Part shown: positions 8,815-18,024 of the stretch, piece after piece
How the letters are laid out: the number at the start of each line of letters is the position of its first letter
Numbering within the stretch: position 1 is the first letter of the stretch
DNA from: Rhodobacter sp. TJ_12
Lineage (GTDB): Bacteria; Pseudomonadota; Alphaproteobacteria; Rhodobacterales; Rhodobacteraceae
Direction of reading: 5' to 3'
NCBI RefSeq assembly: GCF_020023995.1
Contig: NZ_NRRD01000006.1
Span: 62,001 to 126,000 of the forward strand
DNA: 64,000 nucleotides
Program-made: the position numbers and the translations under genes
Notes under the pieces: model-generated
Seen by the model: the letters and a program-made list of their open reading frames with translations, nothing else
Told to the model about the DNA's origin: nothing
Databases searched by the model: none

Positions 8815-9541
8815 GCTTTCGCAACGGGTGGCGGGGTTGAACCACCGCTACCGCAGCCATGATCCGGCGGCGCTGGTGGATGCGACCTTGGCCGACCCCG
8901 ATACCGGGCGGGTGGCGCTGGTGTCTTCGTTCGGGGCGGAATCGGTGGTGCTTTTGCACATGGTGGCCACGGTCGCGCCGCAAACGCCGGTGTTGTTCGT
9001 CGATACGCTGATGCTGTTTGAGGAAACGCTGGCCTATCAGCGCGAAGTGGCAGATCAACTGGGCCTGCGCGATGTGCGCGTGATCCGCGCCAGCAAAACG
9101 GATCTGGCGGCCCAAGACCCCGATGGCACATTGCATGAAACCAACCCCGATGCCTGCTGCGCGCTGCGCAAAACCGCGCCGCTTGAGGCCGCCTTGGCAG
9201 AGTTCGATGGCTGGCTGACCGGGCGCAAGCGCTACCAAGGCCAGACCCGCGCCGATCTGGACCATTTCGAGGTGGAAACCGCAACGCGGATGAAGATCAA
9301 CCCGCTGGCCCATTGGGGCCGGACCGAAATCGCCGCCTATATGGACCGCTATGATCTGCCGCGTCACCCGCTGGTGGCGCGCGGCTACCCCTCGATTGGC
9401 TGTGCGCCCTGCACCTCGCCGGTTGCGGCGGGCGAAGATCCGCGCGCGGGCCGCTGGCGGGGTCAGGAAAAGACCGAATGCGGCATCCATTTCGTCAATG
9501 GGCGCATCGTGCGCCCCGGAAATTCGGAGAAAGTGGCATGA
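8804..9541 (+). CDS. cysH: Assimilatory adenylyl-sulfate (APS) reductase
   Basis: Reduces adenylyl sulfate (or PAPS) to sulfite using thioredoxin. At 245 residues it has the ATP-pyrophosphatase-like core (LVSSFGAESVVLLHM) and both cysteine pairs Cys118-Cys119 and Cys200-x2-Cys203 that bind a 4Fe-4S cluster, which marks the APS-using type found in most bacteria outside the enterics. The C-terminal TECGIH supplies the catalytic cysteine. It overlaps cysI by 11 nt and the next gene by 4 nt. Confidence 0.94.
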   Translation: MRLELSQRVAGLNHRYRSHDPAALVDATLADPDTGRVALVSSFGAESVVLLHMVATVAPQTPVLFVDTLMLFEETLAYQREVADQLGLRDVRVIRASKTDLAAQDPDGTLHETNPDACCALRKTAPLEAALAEFDGWLTGRKRYQGQTRADLDHFEVETATRMKINPLAHWGRTEIAAYMDRYDLPRHPLVARGYPSIGCAPCTSPVAAGEDPRAGRWRGQEKTECGIHFVNGRIVRPGNSEKVA

Positions 9542-9933
9542 GCGTTCTGGTGCGTGACGACGGCTTCCATGCCGAGGATTTCGACGGTCTGGCGGTGGAG
9601 CTTGCGCCCACCACCGCCCCCGAAGAGATTGCCGCCTTGGTGGCCAATGCCGGGCTGGTTGCGGTGCGATTTGACAGCTTTGCCGATGGGCGGGGCTTCA
9701 CACTGGGCCGCCTTGTGCGAACCGCAGGCTACACCGGGCGGCTGCGCGCCCGCGGTCCGCTGATTGCCGATCAATATGCGATGGCGCGCCGCGCGGGCTT
9801 TGACGAAGTCGAGATTCCCGCAGAAATCGCGGCGCGGCAAAGCGAAGCAGATTGGCGCGCGCGGGCCGATTGGCAAGCCCATGACTACCGCAAACGCCTT
9901 GGATATAAGGGTTGCGACAGCCTGCTCGCTTGA
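9538..9933 (+). CDS. DUF934 family protein, sulfite-reduction accessory
   Basis: A 131-residue member of DUF934, with FDSFADGRGFTLGRLVRTAGYTGRLRARG and the LIADQYAMARRAGFDEVEI segment. It starts inside the cysH stop (ATGA). The family is nearly always next to cysI/cysH and has been annotated as an uncharacterised oxidoreductase involved in sulfite reduction; no cofactor motif is evident, so a structural or electron-transfer role is only inferred. It is the last gene of the overlapping operon; a strong hairpin follows. Confidence 0.87.
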   Translation: MSVLVRDDGFHAEDFDGLAVELAPTTAPEEIAALVANAGLVAVRFDSFADGRGFTLGRLVRTAGYTGRLRARGPLIADQYAMARRAGFDEVEIPAEIAARQSEADWRARADWQAHDYRKRLGYKGCDSLLA

Positions 9934-9945
9934 CTTTGCCCCCTT

Positions 9946-9980
9946 CGCGGGCCATTGCCGCAAAGATGGCATGGCCCGCG
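9946..9980 (+). terminator. Strong hairpin after the cys operon
   Basis: CGCGGGCCATTGCC (9946-9959) pairs with GGCATGGCCCGCG (9968-9980), 13 bp with one bulged T and an 8-nt loop, starting 13 nt after the DUF934 stop. There is no T run, so it could be a terminator or an mRNA-stabilising structure separating the operon from fpr. Confidence 0.55.
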
Positions 9981-10093
9981 GAATTATGATATCCGCAAGA
10001 CATGTTTCTTTCCGACCCGTGGTCTGCAGCCTTCTGCCTGCCGCCCGTCGGTGACTGTTCACTGGCCCTTGGGCCCCGAAAGACGAGACGACC

Positions 10094-10906
10094 GTGAACG
10101 TGACTTCCCCCATTGCGCCCGCCAAGATTCTTCCCGATGCCCAGACCGTGACCGCGGTCAAGCATTGGACCGATACGCTGTTTTCCTTCCGCGTGACGCG
10201 CCCGCAAAGCCTGCGCTTCCGCTCGGGGGAATTCGTGATGATCGGGCTTCTCGATGACAACGACAAGCCGATCATGCGCGCCTATTCGATCGCCTCGCCC
10301 GCGTGGGATGAAGAACTCGAATTCTACTCGATCAAGGTGCAAGACGGCCCGCTCACCTCGCGGCTGCAACATATCCAGCCCGGCGATCAGATCATTTTGC
10401 GCCCCAAACCCGTGGGCACGCTGGTGATCGATGCGCTGTTGCCCGGCAAGCGTTTGTGGTTCCTTGCCACCGGCACCGGGATCGCGCCTTTCGCCTCGCT
10501 GATGCGCGAGCCCGAAGCCTATGAAAAATTCGACGAAGTCATCATGATGCACACCTGCCGCACCGTGGCCGAACTGGAATACGGCCGCGAATTGGTGGAA
10601 GGGCTGCAAAATGACCCGCTGATTGGCGAAATGGTCGAGGGCAAGCTGAAATACTACCCGACCACAACGCGCGAAGACTTCCATCACATGGGCCGGATCA
10701 CTGACAACCTTGCCTCGGGCAAAGTGTTCGAAGACCTAGGCCTTGCGCCGATGAACCCGGAAACCGACCGCGCGATGGTCTGCGGCTCGCTCGCCTTCAA
10801 CGTCGATGTGATGAAGGTGCTTGAAAGCTACGGCCTGCGCGAAGGCGCCAATTCCGAGCCGCGCGAATTCGTGGTGGAAAAAGCCTTTGTGGGCGAAGGC
10901 ATCTAA
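10094..10906 (+). CDS. fpr: Ferredoxin--NADP+ reductase
   Basis: An FAD enzyme exchanging electrons between NADPH and ferredoxin or flavodoxin. 270 residues, bacterial subclass. FAD-binding RAYSIASPAWDEELEFYSIKV (about 63-83) and the NADP region LFLATGTGIAPF, VMMHTCR and CGSLAFN-type motifs are present, and it ends in VEKAFVGEGI, typical of the class. GTG start; the N-terminal 30 residues may be slightly shorter. In R. capsulatus-type organisms Fpr serves oxidative-stress response; beside cysI it could also feed reduced ferredoxin to sulfite reductase (inference). Confidence 0.94.
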   Translation: MNVTSPIAPAKILPDAQTVTAVKHWTDTLFSFRVTRPQSLRFRSGEFVMIGLLDDNDKPIMRAYSIASPAWDEELEFYSIKVQDGPLTSRLQHIQPGDQIILRPKPVGTLVIDALLPGKRLWFLATGTGIAPFASLMREPEAYEKFDEVIMMHTCRTVAELEYGRELVEGLQNDPLIGEMVEGKLKYYPTTTREDFHHMGRITDNLASGKVFEDLGLAPMNPETDRAMVCGSLAFNVDVMKVLESYGLREGANSEPREFVVEKAFVGEGI

Positions 10907-10926
10907 GCCAAGCCCAACAAACATGC

Positions 10927-10957
10927 AAAAGGCCGCCTTCGGGCGGCCTTTACTTTT
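10927..10957 (+). terminator. Rho-independent terminator of fpr
   Basis: AAGGCCGCC (10929-10937), TTCG tetraloop, GGCGGCCTT (10942-10950), flanked by A-rich and T-rich arms. It can serve both strands, since the next gene converges. Confidence 0.85.
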
Positions 10958-10987
10958 GCCCCAATGCCTGCGGGAGCGCGCCGAGGC

Positions 10988-11455
10988 CTAAAGATCGGTG
11001 ATCGGGGCCATCGGCGCCGGGCCGGGGCCATTGTCGGGGGCGCGGTCACCGGGGTCCAAAAGCGGCGGCGGCTCGGGCGCGTCGGGCATACGGCGCAGGA
11101 TGATGTCGCCATTGGGCAGCCGCTCAGGCGCGCCGTAATAGCGCATATCGTCGATCAGCGCCAAAACCTGCTTGAGCTTGGGGCCCAAAGCCTCTGCCGC
11201 CTCGCCCAGGCCCTTTTGCATCTCGTCAAGCTGGGGGGAAACCTCGTCCAAAAGACCGCGCAGGAAAAGCTCTGCGCCGCGTTCCACCAAGGATTTCCCC
11301 GCCGCCATATCATCGCGGCCCGACGGTTCGGGCAGTTCCAGTTCCGCGCCGGGCGGGTCTGCCACTTGCGGATCGCTGTCCTGTGCAAGGGCAAACCAGC
11401 CCCCCAGCCCAAGGGCCGCCACGGCGACACCGACAAAAAGAATGCGCTGTTTCAT
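10988..11455 (-). CDS. Exported hypothetical protein (often mislabelled AAA+ ATPase)
   Basis: 155 residues with an N-terminal signal segment (MKQRILFVGVAVAALGLGGWFALAQ), then an acidic proline-rich stretch, a helical middle (LVERGAELFLRGLLDEVSPQLDEMQKGLGEAAEALGP) and a proline-rich C-terminus. I see no Walker A or B motif, so any ATPase label for this family is unsupported by the sequence. Likely periplasmic or membrane-anchored. Function unknown. It converges on fpr and is 18 nt from the following phosphatase-family gene's stop. Confidence 0.75.
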   Translation of the reverse strand: MKQRILFVGVAVAALGLGGWFALAQDSDPQVADPPGAELELPEPSGRDDMAAGKSLVERGAELFLRGLLDEVSPQLDEMQKGLGEAAEALGPKLKQVLALIDDMRYYGAPERLPNGDIILRRMPDAPEPPPLLDPGDRAPDNGPGPAPMAPITDL

Positions 11456-11473
11456 GCCCCTTATATAGGCCTG

Positions 11474-12490
11474 CTACAGCGCAATATCTACCGAGACCGG
11501 AAAATGATCCGAGGCTTGCAGCAAGGCCTCGCGCAATTCCGGCGCGTGATAGCAGCCCGGATCGTCGAACGGATGCCAGATCCGCCAGCGCGGCTTGTGG
11601 TGCAACAAATCGCGCGACAGCAAGATGTAATCGAGCATGGCCGAGAAATACTTGCCCGGCGCCGGCTCGGGGATGAAGAACCGCGCCGAGGCGGGCTGCG
11701 CCTCGGTCTGGCCCTTGCCCAGATGCGCGTGCGGGTCATGCAATTGCCGGGCGTGCGGCAACCCATCGCCCAAAACGATTTCGAGCCCGGACCGGCCAAA
11801 AAGCTTTTCATATTCGTCCAGCCCCGGCCCGTCGTTGAAATCGCCCAGCACCATCACGCTGTCGCCCGCCGCCAGCAAATCATCGACCCGGCGGCGCAGC
11901 CACAGGCATTGCGCCAATTGCTTGCGCCGGTTTTCAATCGCGATCCGCACCGTGCTGTCGGGGTCGTTGGCACCATGCGGGGCCTTGGATTTGACATGCA
12001 CCCCGATCAGCCGCAGCCGCGTGCCCGCCCGCGTTTCCAGTGCGACCTCCAGCGGCGGTTTGGAAAAGATCACCGTGTCCAGCGTGTCATCGATATCAAG
12101 ATCGATCTGAAACTTGCCGTCAAAGCGCGGCGCCTCTTCCGTGCCGGGATGGGGGTCATGCACCACCTGCACGGCATCGGGATCATAAAGCAGCGCAATT
12201 TCTTGCTGGGTGTCGTTTTCAAAGCCGATCAAGGCGCGGCGCTGGCGCAGGTTGAACTTGGCCGCGAAGGCTTCCAGCATCGGCACGGTTTTGCGCCGGG
12301 TGTTATTGTCGGGCGCTTCGACGATCAGCACGCAATCGGCATCCAGCGCGGTAAACACAATCCCCAGCGCGCCCAATTGCTCGGCCCGCGTCACGCCATA
12401 GCGCGAGGACCGCTCCCCATCCTCCAAAATCCGCCCGCGCCGGTCGAACAGCCCGGTGAACCATTCCACATTATAAGTGGCAATCCGCAT
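11474..12490 (-). CDS. Endonuclease/exonuclease/phosphatase (EEP) family protein
   Basis: A 338-residue Mg-dependent hydrolase fold. N-terminal MRIATYNVEWFTGLF carries the conserved Asn, VLGDFNDGPG the Asp/Asn pair, and the C-terminal SDHFPVSVDI the catalytic Asp-His. No signal peptide is visible, so it is probably cytoplasmic; substrate (nucleic acid, phosphoinositide-like, or other phosphodiester) cannot be told. It begins one base after the stop of the J-domain gene and is probably translated from the same mRNA. Confidence 0.85.
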   Translation of the reverse strand: MRIATYNVEWFTGLFDRRGRILEDGERSSRYGVTRAEQLGALGIVFTALDADCVLIVEAPDNNTRRKTVPMLEAFAAKFNLRQRRALIGFENDTQQEIALLYDPDAVQVVHDPHPGTEEAPRFDGKFQIDLDIDDTLDTVIFSKPPLEVALETRAGTRLRLIGVHVKSKAPHGANDPDSTVRIAIENRRKQLAQCLWLRRRVDDLLAAGDSVMVLGDFNDGPGLDEYEKLFGRSGLEIVLGDGLPHARQLHDPHAHLGKGQTEAQPASARFFIPEPAPGKYFSAMLDYILLSRDLLHHKPRWRIWHPFDDPGCYHAPELREALLQASDHFPVSVDIAL

Positions 12491-13201
12491 TCACAGCGCC
12501 GATTGCTTGGCCGCGCTTTCGATCTGCGCCCAAGCCTCATTTAGCGCCACGACCCGTTCCTCGGCCAGTTTGATCGCCTCGGGCGGCAGACCGCGCGCCA
12601 TCGCCTTGTCGGGATGCGCCTCGCGCACCAAATCCCGCCAGCGCGCCTTGACGATCTTCAGATCGGTGCCGGGTTCCAGTTCCAGCACCGACCACGGGTC
12701 CAGCGGCGCGCCGGGCACGAATGCCGCGCGGACCGAGCGGAAATGCAAATCCTCAATGCCGAAAATCCGCGCCACCTCGGCCAAAAAGGCATCTTCGTTT
12801 TCATGGTATTCGCCATCGGCCATGGCGATGGAAAAAAGCCCCTCCAACAGGTCTTGCAGCATCGGATCGCCGCGCCCGAACATATCGGCGATCTTGCGGG
12901 CATAGGCATCGAACCCCGCCACATCGGTGCGCGCCATGTCAAAAACGCGCGCGGCATTCGCCTCTTCGCCCGGCGGGATCTGAAAGACCGAGCGAAAGGC
13001 CGAAACCTCATCGCGGGTCACCTGCCCATCGGCTTTCGACAGCTTTGCCCCCAGCGCAATGATCGCAATGGTGAACGCGACCGAGCGTTCGGGCGGCGTG
13101 CGTTCAAATATCCCCGCCAGCCCCTCGGCACGGGTGAGCGAGGACACGGCCTCGCCGATGCGGGCCCACAAGGATGGCTTCGGGGGTGGCTTGCGCTCCA
13201 T
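12491..13201 (-). CDS. TerB-like/J-domain protein, DjlA-type
   Basis: 236 residues. The N-terminal two-thirds (about 40-150) is a TerB-like helical domain with acidic repeats (LSKADGQVTRDEV, MADGEYHENEDAFL); the C-terminal 65 residues form a J domain with the essential HPD in LVREAHPDKAMARGLPPE, the helix III extension being typical. It probably recruits DnaK. No clear transmembrane segment is seen, unlike E. coli DjlA. Divergent from nhaA. Confidence 0.88.
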   Translation of the reverse strand: MERKPPPKPSLWARIGEAVSSLTRAEGLAGIFERTPPERSVAFTIAIIALGAKLSKADGQVTRDEVSAFRSVFQIPPGEEANAARVFDMARTDVAGFDAYARKIADMFGRGDPMLQDLLEGLFSIAMADGEYHENEDAFLAEVARIFGIEDLHFRSVRAAFVPGAPLDPWSVLELEPGTDLKIVKARWRDLVREAHPDKAMARGLPPEAIKLAEERVVALNEAWAQIESAAKQSAL

Positions 13202-13412
13202 CCCGTCACTTTAGCGGCTCACCCCGGCTTTTGCATCCGCGCAAGACGATTGAAATGATGGAAATTTTTGCGTGTTGCCAAAGCGACGCGCGCGGAGCCA
13301 AATCGCTGCGCAACTGCAAGGCGAAAGCGCCTCCACAAGCCGTTTTTGCCTTGAAAATTGGCATTTTTCCCCCATTTTCCAGCCTAACGTTTGCAACAGG
13401 AGGATAAAGCGC

Positions 13413-14618
13413 GTGCTCAGCCGCATTGAAAAACTATTCCAACATGAAGCGGCGGGCGGGATCGTATTGATGATCGCCACAGTCTTGGCGCTGGGGCTGG
13501 CGAATTCCTCTTATGCCGATCTTTACACACAGGTTCTGCACCTGCAATTCACCGTCGAACTGGGCGGAACAGGCCTGTCCAAACCCTTGATCTTGTGGAT
13601 CAACGACGGGTTGATGGCGATGTTCTTCCTGCTGGTCGGGCTGGAGCTGAAACACGAAATCCGCCAAGGCGCGCTGCGCAACCCGTCCAATGTGGCGCTG
13701 CCCGGGGTGGCGGCTTTGGGCGGGATGGTGGTGCCCGCGCTGATTTATCTGGCACTGAACTGGTCCGACCCGACGCATGTCTCGGGCTGGGCGATCCCGA
13801 CCGCGACCGATATTGCCTTTGCCATTGGCGTCGTGGCGCTTTTGGGCAAGCGCGTGCCCGCGGCGCTGAAGCTGTTCTTGCTGACGCTGGCGATCTTGGA
13901 TGACCTTGGGGCGATCATCGTGATCGCGCTTTTTTACACCGCCGAATTGAAGCCGATCTATCTGCTTTTGGCACTGATCCCGATGGCGCTGATGGCGCTG
14001 CGGTTGTGGACCGGGGCGCACCGGATTGCGCCGACGCTGATCTTGGGCGTGGTGCTGTGGGTGTTGGTGTTGAAATCGGGCGTGCATGCGACCCTTGCGG
14101 GCGTGATCACCGCCTTCTTTATCCCGCTTAAGGATCGCTACGGAAAATCGCCGCTGCATGCGCTGGAACATGCGCTCAACCCCTATGTGATGTTCCTGAT
14201 CGTGCCGCTGTTCGCGCTGGCCAATGCGGGCGTCAGCCTTCAGGGCATTGGGCTGGGCGATCTTCTGGCGCCCCTGCCGCTGGGTATTGCGGCGGGTCTG
14301 GTGATCGGCAAGCAACTGGGCGTCTTCGGGGCCAGCTATGCGCTGGTGAAAGCCGGCTATGCACGGCTGCCCACTGCCAGCACTTGGTTGCAACTTTACG
14401 GCATTGCCTCTTTGGCGGGGATCGGTTTCACCATGTCGCTGTTCATCGGGTCGCTGAACTTCGAGGCTGACACGCAGATGAACGCGGTGCGTTTGGGGGT
14501 TCTGGCGGGGTCGCTGATCTCGGCGCTGATTGGCTTCTTTGTGCTGCGGTTTGCGCCGCAAACAAAGGATGCCAAGGAAGAGATAAAAGAAGAGGCGCAG
14601 GCGCAACCCGCGCAATAA
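13413..14618 (+). CDS. nhaA: Na+/H+ antiporter NhaA
   Basis: Exports sodium in exchange for protons; important for salt and alkaline pH tolerance. 401 residues, about 12 membrane helices. The ion-binding pair Asp163-Asp164 in LAILDDLGAIIVIALFY matches E. coli NhaA numbering exactly when translation starts at the GTG at 13413, which is preceded by AGGAGG at 13398-13403. A 47-codon upstream in-frame extension is rejected for that reason. The C-terminal tail is hydrophilic and Glu/Ala rich. Confidence 0.96.
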   Translation: MLSRIEKLFQHEAAGGIVLMIATVLALGLANSSYADLYTQVLHLQFTVELGGTGLSKPLILWINDGLMAMFFLLVGLELKHEIRQGALRNPSNVALPGVAALGGMVVPALIYLALNWSDPTHVSGWAIPTATDIAFAIGVVALLGKRVPAALKLFLLTLAILDDLGAIIVIALFYTAELKPIYLLLALIPMALMALRLWTGAHRIAPTLILGVVLWVLVLKSGVHATLAGVITAFFIPLKDRYGKSPLHALEHALNPYVMFLIVPLFALANAGVSLQGIGLGDLLAPLPLGIAAGLVIGKQLGVFGASYALVKAGYARLPTASTWLQLYGIASLAGIGFTMSLFIGSLNFEADTQMNAVRLGVLAGSLISALIGFFVLRFAPQTKDAKEEIKEEAQAQPAQ

Positions 14619-14677
14619 GCAACCGGGCGCGGGCCCAACCAAGGCCCGCGCCGCGATCCTTTCCCGTTTTCAAAAGC

Positions 14678-14706
14678 AAAAGGGCGCCCGTAAGGGGCGC
14701 CCTTTT
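14678..14706. terminator. Bidirectional terminator between nhaA and mcm
   Basis: AAAAGGGCGCC (14678-14688) pairs with GGCGCCCTTTT (14696-14706), 7-nt loop. It has a T run on both strands and separates two convergent genes. A second GC hairpin (about 14731-14769, GGGGGC with GCCCCC) lies closer to the mcm stop. Confidence 0.85.
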
Positions 14707-14769
14707 CGATTGTCGAGTGCCGCCTGGCTGCGGCGCGGGGGCACAACAGGGGCCAAGCCCCCGCCGCCC

Positions 14770-16899
14770 TCAGCTCCGCGCGGCGGAAATCAGATCAAGG
14801 ATTTCGCGCGCGGCCAGCGGGATATTGGTGCCCGGGCCGAAGATCGCCTTCACCCCGGCTTTCTTGAGGAAATCATAGTCCTGTTGCGGGATCACCCCGC
14901 CACAGATCACCAAAATATCCTCGGCCCCTTTTTCCTTTAGCGCCTCGATCAGTTTCGGGGCCAGCGTCTTATGGCCCGCTGCAAGGCTGGAAATGCCGAC
15001 GACATGCACATCGTTGTCGACCGCATCCTGCGCGGCTTCCTCGGGCGTTTGGAACAAGGTGCCCACATCCACATCGAAGCCGATATCGGCAAAGGCGGTG
15101 GCGATCACCTTGGCGCCCCGGTCATGCCCGTCTTGCCCCATTTTCACCACCAGAAGACGCGGACGACGGCCCTCTGCCTCGGCAAAGGCCTCTACATCGC
15201 GCTGGATCTGGGCAAAGCCCTCATCGCCTTCATAGGCCGCGCCATAGACCCCCGACAGGGTCTTCACCTCGGCGCGGTGACGCCCAAACGTTCCTTCCAT
15301 GGCCAGCGAAATCTCCCCGACAGAAGCCCGGGCGCGGGCACATTCCACCGCCGCCTCAAGCAGGTTGCCCCCTTCGACCGTGCGCCGCCCCAATTCCAAG
15401 AGCGCCGCTTGGCATTTCTCTTCGTCACGGGTCGCGCGGATTTTCTCCAGCCGCGCGATCTGCGCCTCGCGCACCTTGACGTTGTCGATATCCAGAATAT
15501 CAAGCGGGTCTTCCGTCTCGCGACGGTATTTGTTAACCCCGACGATCACCTCTTCGCCACGGTCGATCATCGCCTGACGCCGCGCCGCCGTTTCCTCGAC
15601 CCGCAGCTTCGGCATGCCCGAGGCCACGGCCTTGGTCATACCGCCCATCGCCTCGACTTCCTCGATCAACTCCCACGCCTTTTCGGCCAGCTCATGGGTC
15701 AGGCTTTCGACGTAATAGCTGCCCGCCAGCGGGTCGACGACATTGGTGATGCCGGTTTCTTCTTGCAAGATCAGCTGCGTGTTGCGCGCGATCCGGGCGC
15801 TGAATTCGGTGGGCAGCGCGATCGCTTCATCCAGCGCGTTGGTGTGCAGCGATTGCGTGCCGCCCAAAGCCGCAGCCATCGCCTCATAGGCGGTGCGCAC
15901 GACGTTGTTATAGGGGTCTTGCTCTTGCAAGCTGACGCCCGAGGTTTGGCAGTGGGTGCGCAGCATCAGCGAGCCGGGCTTCTTGGGATTGAATTCCGAC
16001 ATGATGCGGTGCCACAGCAAACGCGCAGCACGCAGTTTTGCAGCTTCCATGAAGAAGTTCATGCCGATGGCAAAGAAGAAGCTCAAACGGCCCGCAAAGG
16101 CATCGACATCCATGCCCCGCGCAAGCGCGGCGCGCACATATTCGCGCCCGTCGGCCAGCGTATAGGCCAACTCCTGCACAAGGTTCGCCCCCGCTTCTTG
16201 CAGGTGATAGCCCGAAATCGAGATGCTGTTGAACTTCGGCATCTCTTTCGAGGTGTATTCGATGATGTCGGCAATGATCCGCATGCTGGGTTCAGGCGGA
16301 TAGATATAGGTGTTGCGCACCATGAATTCTTTGAGAATGTCGTTTTGGATCGTGCCCGACAACAGGCTGCGATCCACGCCCTGTTCCTCGCCAGTGACGA
16401 TGAAATTCGCCAAGATCGGGATCACCGCGCCGTTCATCGTCATTGAGACGGAAATCTTCTCAAGCGGGATACCGTCGAACAGGATTTTCATATCCTCGAC
16501 GCTGTCGATCGCCACGCCCGCCTTGCCGACATCGCCCACCACGCGCGGGTGGTCGCTGTCATAGCCGCGGTGGGTGGCCAGATCGAAGGCGACCGAAACG
16601 CCCTGTTGGCCCGCCGCCAGCGCCTTGCGGTAAAACGCGTTGGACTCTTCCGCCGTGGAGAAGCCCGCATATTGCCGGATCGTCCAAGGACGGCCCGCAT
16701 ACATCGTGGCGCGCGGCCCCCGGGTGAAGGGCGCGATCCCCGGCAGCGTGCCCATATGCGGCAAGCCCTCGGTATCTTCCTCGGTGTAAAGCGGCTTGAC
16801 CGCGATCCCTTCGAGCGTGTTCCAGGTCAGCGACTCGAGCGGTCTGTCACGCAGCTCCTTCTGAGCGAGCTTGGCCCAGTCCTCTTTCTTCATGGTCAT
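14770..16899 (-). CDS. mcm: Methylmalonyl-CoA mutase
   Basis: Adenosylcobalamin enzyme converting (R)-methylmalonyl-CoA to succinyl-CoA, the last step of propionyl-CoA assimilation. 709 residues: N-terminal TIM barrel ([26 protein letters not shown]) and C-terminal B12 domain (from about 580) with the cobalt-ligand His592 in DGHDRGAKV and the downstream GVIPQQDY element. It is the single-chain bacterial type. AAGGAAGG precedes the ATG at 16899; an alternative ATG two codons in is possible. The upstream sulfotransferase-like gene overlaps its start by 53 nt. Confidence 0.97.
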   Translation of the reverse strand: MTMKKEDWAKLAQKELRDRPLESLTWNTLEGIAVKPLYTEEDTEGLPHMGTLPGIAPFTRGPRATMYAGRPWTIRQYAGFSTAEESNAFYRKALAAGQQGVSVAFDLATHRGYDSDHPRVVGDVGKAGVAIDSVEDMKILFDGIPLEKISVSMTMNGAVIPILANFIVTGEEQGVDRSLLSGTIQNDILKEFMVRNTYIYPPEPSMRIIADIIEYTSKEMPKFNSISISGYHLQEAGANLVQELAYTLADGREYVRAALARGMDVDAFAGRLSFFFAIGMNFFMEAAKLRAARLLWHRIMSEFNPKKPGSLMLRTHCQTSGVSLQEQDPYNNVVRTAYEAMAAALGGTQSLHTNALDEAIALPTEFSARIARNTQLILQEETGITNVVDPLAGSYYVESLTHELAEKAWELIEEVEAMGGMTKAVASGMPKLRVEETAARRQAMIDRGEEVIVGVNKYRRETEDPLDILDIDNVKVREAQIARLEKIRATRDEEKCQAALLELGRRTVEGGNLLEAAVECARARASVGEISLAMEGTFGRHRAEVKTLSGVYGAAYEGDEGFAQIQRDVEAFAEAEGRRPRLLVVKMGQDGHDRGAKVIATAFADIGFDVDVGTLFQTPEEAAQDAVDNDVHVVGISSLAAGHKTLAPKLIEALKEKGAEDILVICGGVIPQQDYDFLKKAGVKAIFGPGTNIPLAAREILDLISAARS

Positions 16900-17785
16900 G
16901 GAACCTTCCTTCTTCCTCTCTCCACCCGGCCGGATGTGCCCCCGGCGGGCCCCGTTCTATCGTTTGTAACCCGCCCAGACCTTCAGGCGCGGCGATGAAA
17001 TGCACCCCCTCACGCGGGGTCGAAAGCCATTCAAGCGTGGCGCGGTAGCCCGCCGCCATCTGCGCACGTTGCGCAAGGCTAAAGGGCGATACGCGCGCGC
17101 CCATGGGCGCAGGCGCGGCATTCATTGCGCGGCCATGGTCAAAAAGCCCCACGGGCAGGTGATGCGCCCCCAGCAGCGCGCGCATCTGCGCCGTATTCTG
17201 CCCCACCATCGTTTCAAACGGCCAGACCGTGACCGGCCGCCCCATCGCCTCTTCGCGCAGCACCTGCACAACCCGTTTCCAGCCGCGCGGATGATTGGCC
17301 AGCCGGTCCAGCCCGCGCGGCCCCGGCACAGCCCGCCCGCGCGCGCGCTGATCCTCCAGCACCGAGGTCCAGAACGTATCCGGGCGCCGGATCGCGAGGG
17401 CCAGCCCCGTCAGATGCGGGCCAATCGCCGCGATCACCCGGCGCAGCCGCGCGCCCGCATCGGGGTAAAGCGTAAGCTGTTCAAGGCAATGCGGCATGGT
17501 GCCAAGAAAATTCTCGTCCGAGATCACCAGCGCGCGATGCCCCGACGCCGCCAGCTTGTCGATTTCATAGCGGATTTCGGCGGCAGAGCGGCGCGCAAGC
17601 TGTTCATCCGCGCCGGTCAGCCATTCCGGGCGCTTGGTCAACCCGGCAAAGCGGCCCGCCCGCGTCACTTGCGGCCCCCAAACGGCAATCCCCGCAGCAG
17701 TAAGACTGTCTTCGTTTTGCACCATCCACCCTTGAAACGAGGTGGTGGCGGTGCGATGCGCCCCCAGATGCAAGATCACGTCCAT
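16847..17785 (-). CDS. Sulfotransferase-like protein
   Basis: 312 residues from the ATG at 17785. It opens with [21 protein letters not shown], which fits the 5'-phosphosulfate-binding loop of PAPS sulfotransferases (G-x-x-R/K-T-x-T-T-x-x-Q), and has a later [14 protein letters not shown] segment resembling the 3'-phosphate loop region. The class is common in marine Rhodobacterales but substrates are unknown. The last 17 codons overlap mcm in another frame and look like a run-on tail rather than conserved sequence. Position between a membrane glycosyltransferase-like gene and mcm suggests a cell-surface glycan role inserted in a metabolic operon. Function is tentative. Confidence 0.7.
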   Translation of the reverse strand: MDVILHLGAHRTATTSFQGWMVQNEDSLTAAGIAVWGPQVTRAGRFAGLTKRPEWLTGADEQLARRSAAEIRYEIDKLAASGHRALVISDENFLGTMPHCLEQLTLYPDAGARLRRVIAAIGPHLTGLALAIRRPDTFWTSVLEDQRARGRAVPGPRGLDRLANHPRGWKRVVQVLREEAMGRPVTVWPFETMVGQNTAQMRALLGAHHLPVGLFDHGRAMNAAPAPMGARVSPFSLAQRAQMAAGYRATLEWLSTPREGVHFIAAPEGLGGLQTIERGPPGAHPAGWREEEGRFHDHEERGLGQARSEGAA

Positions 17786-18024
17786 CGTCGGCCCCAAAAC
17801 CGGGCTGCGCCTGCGCGTCCTGCACGGCTCTTTCAGCCCCGGCGTCCAATATGCAGAACGAAATCGGAACATCGGCTTAACGACGGGCATTTTTCGGGGG
17901 GCCAAGCGCATATTCAGGGCGGACAACCGCCCGAACCGCGGCAGATGGCTGCGGCCGCGCCCCGCCAGCCTTGCGCCGCGCAAGGGCGCACTCCTCCCGG
18001 CGGGTTCACAACGCAACCGGCCCA

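Noticed and set aside
13272-13412. N-terminal extension of NhaA by 47 codons
   Set aside because: The internal GTG with AGGAGG upstream places the key Asp pair at 163-164 as in characterised NhaA; the extension is hydrophilic and non-conserved in look.
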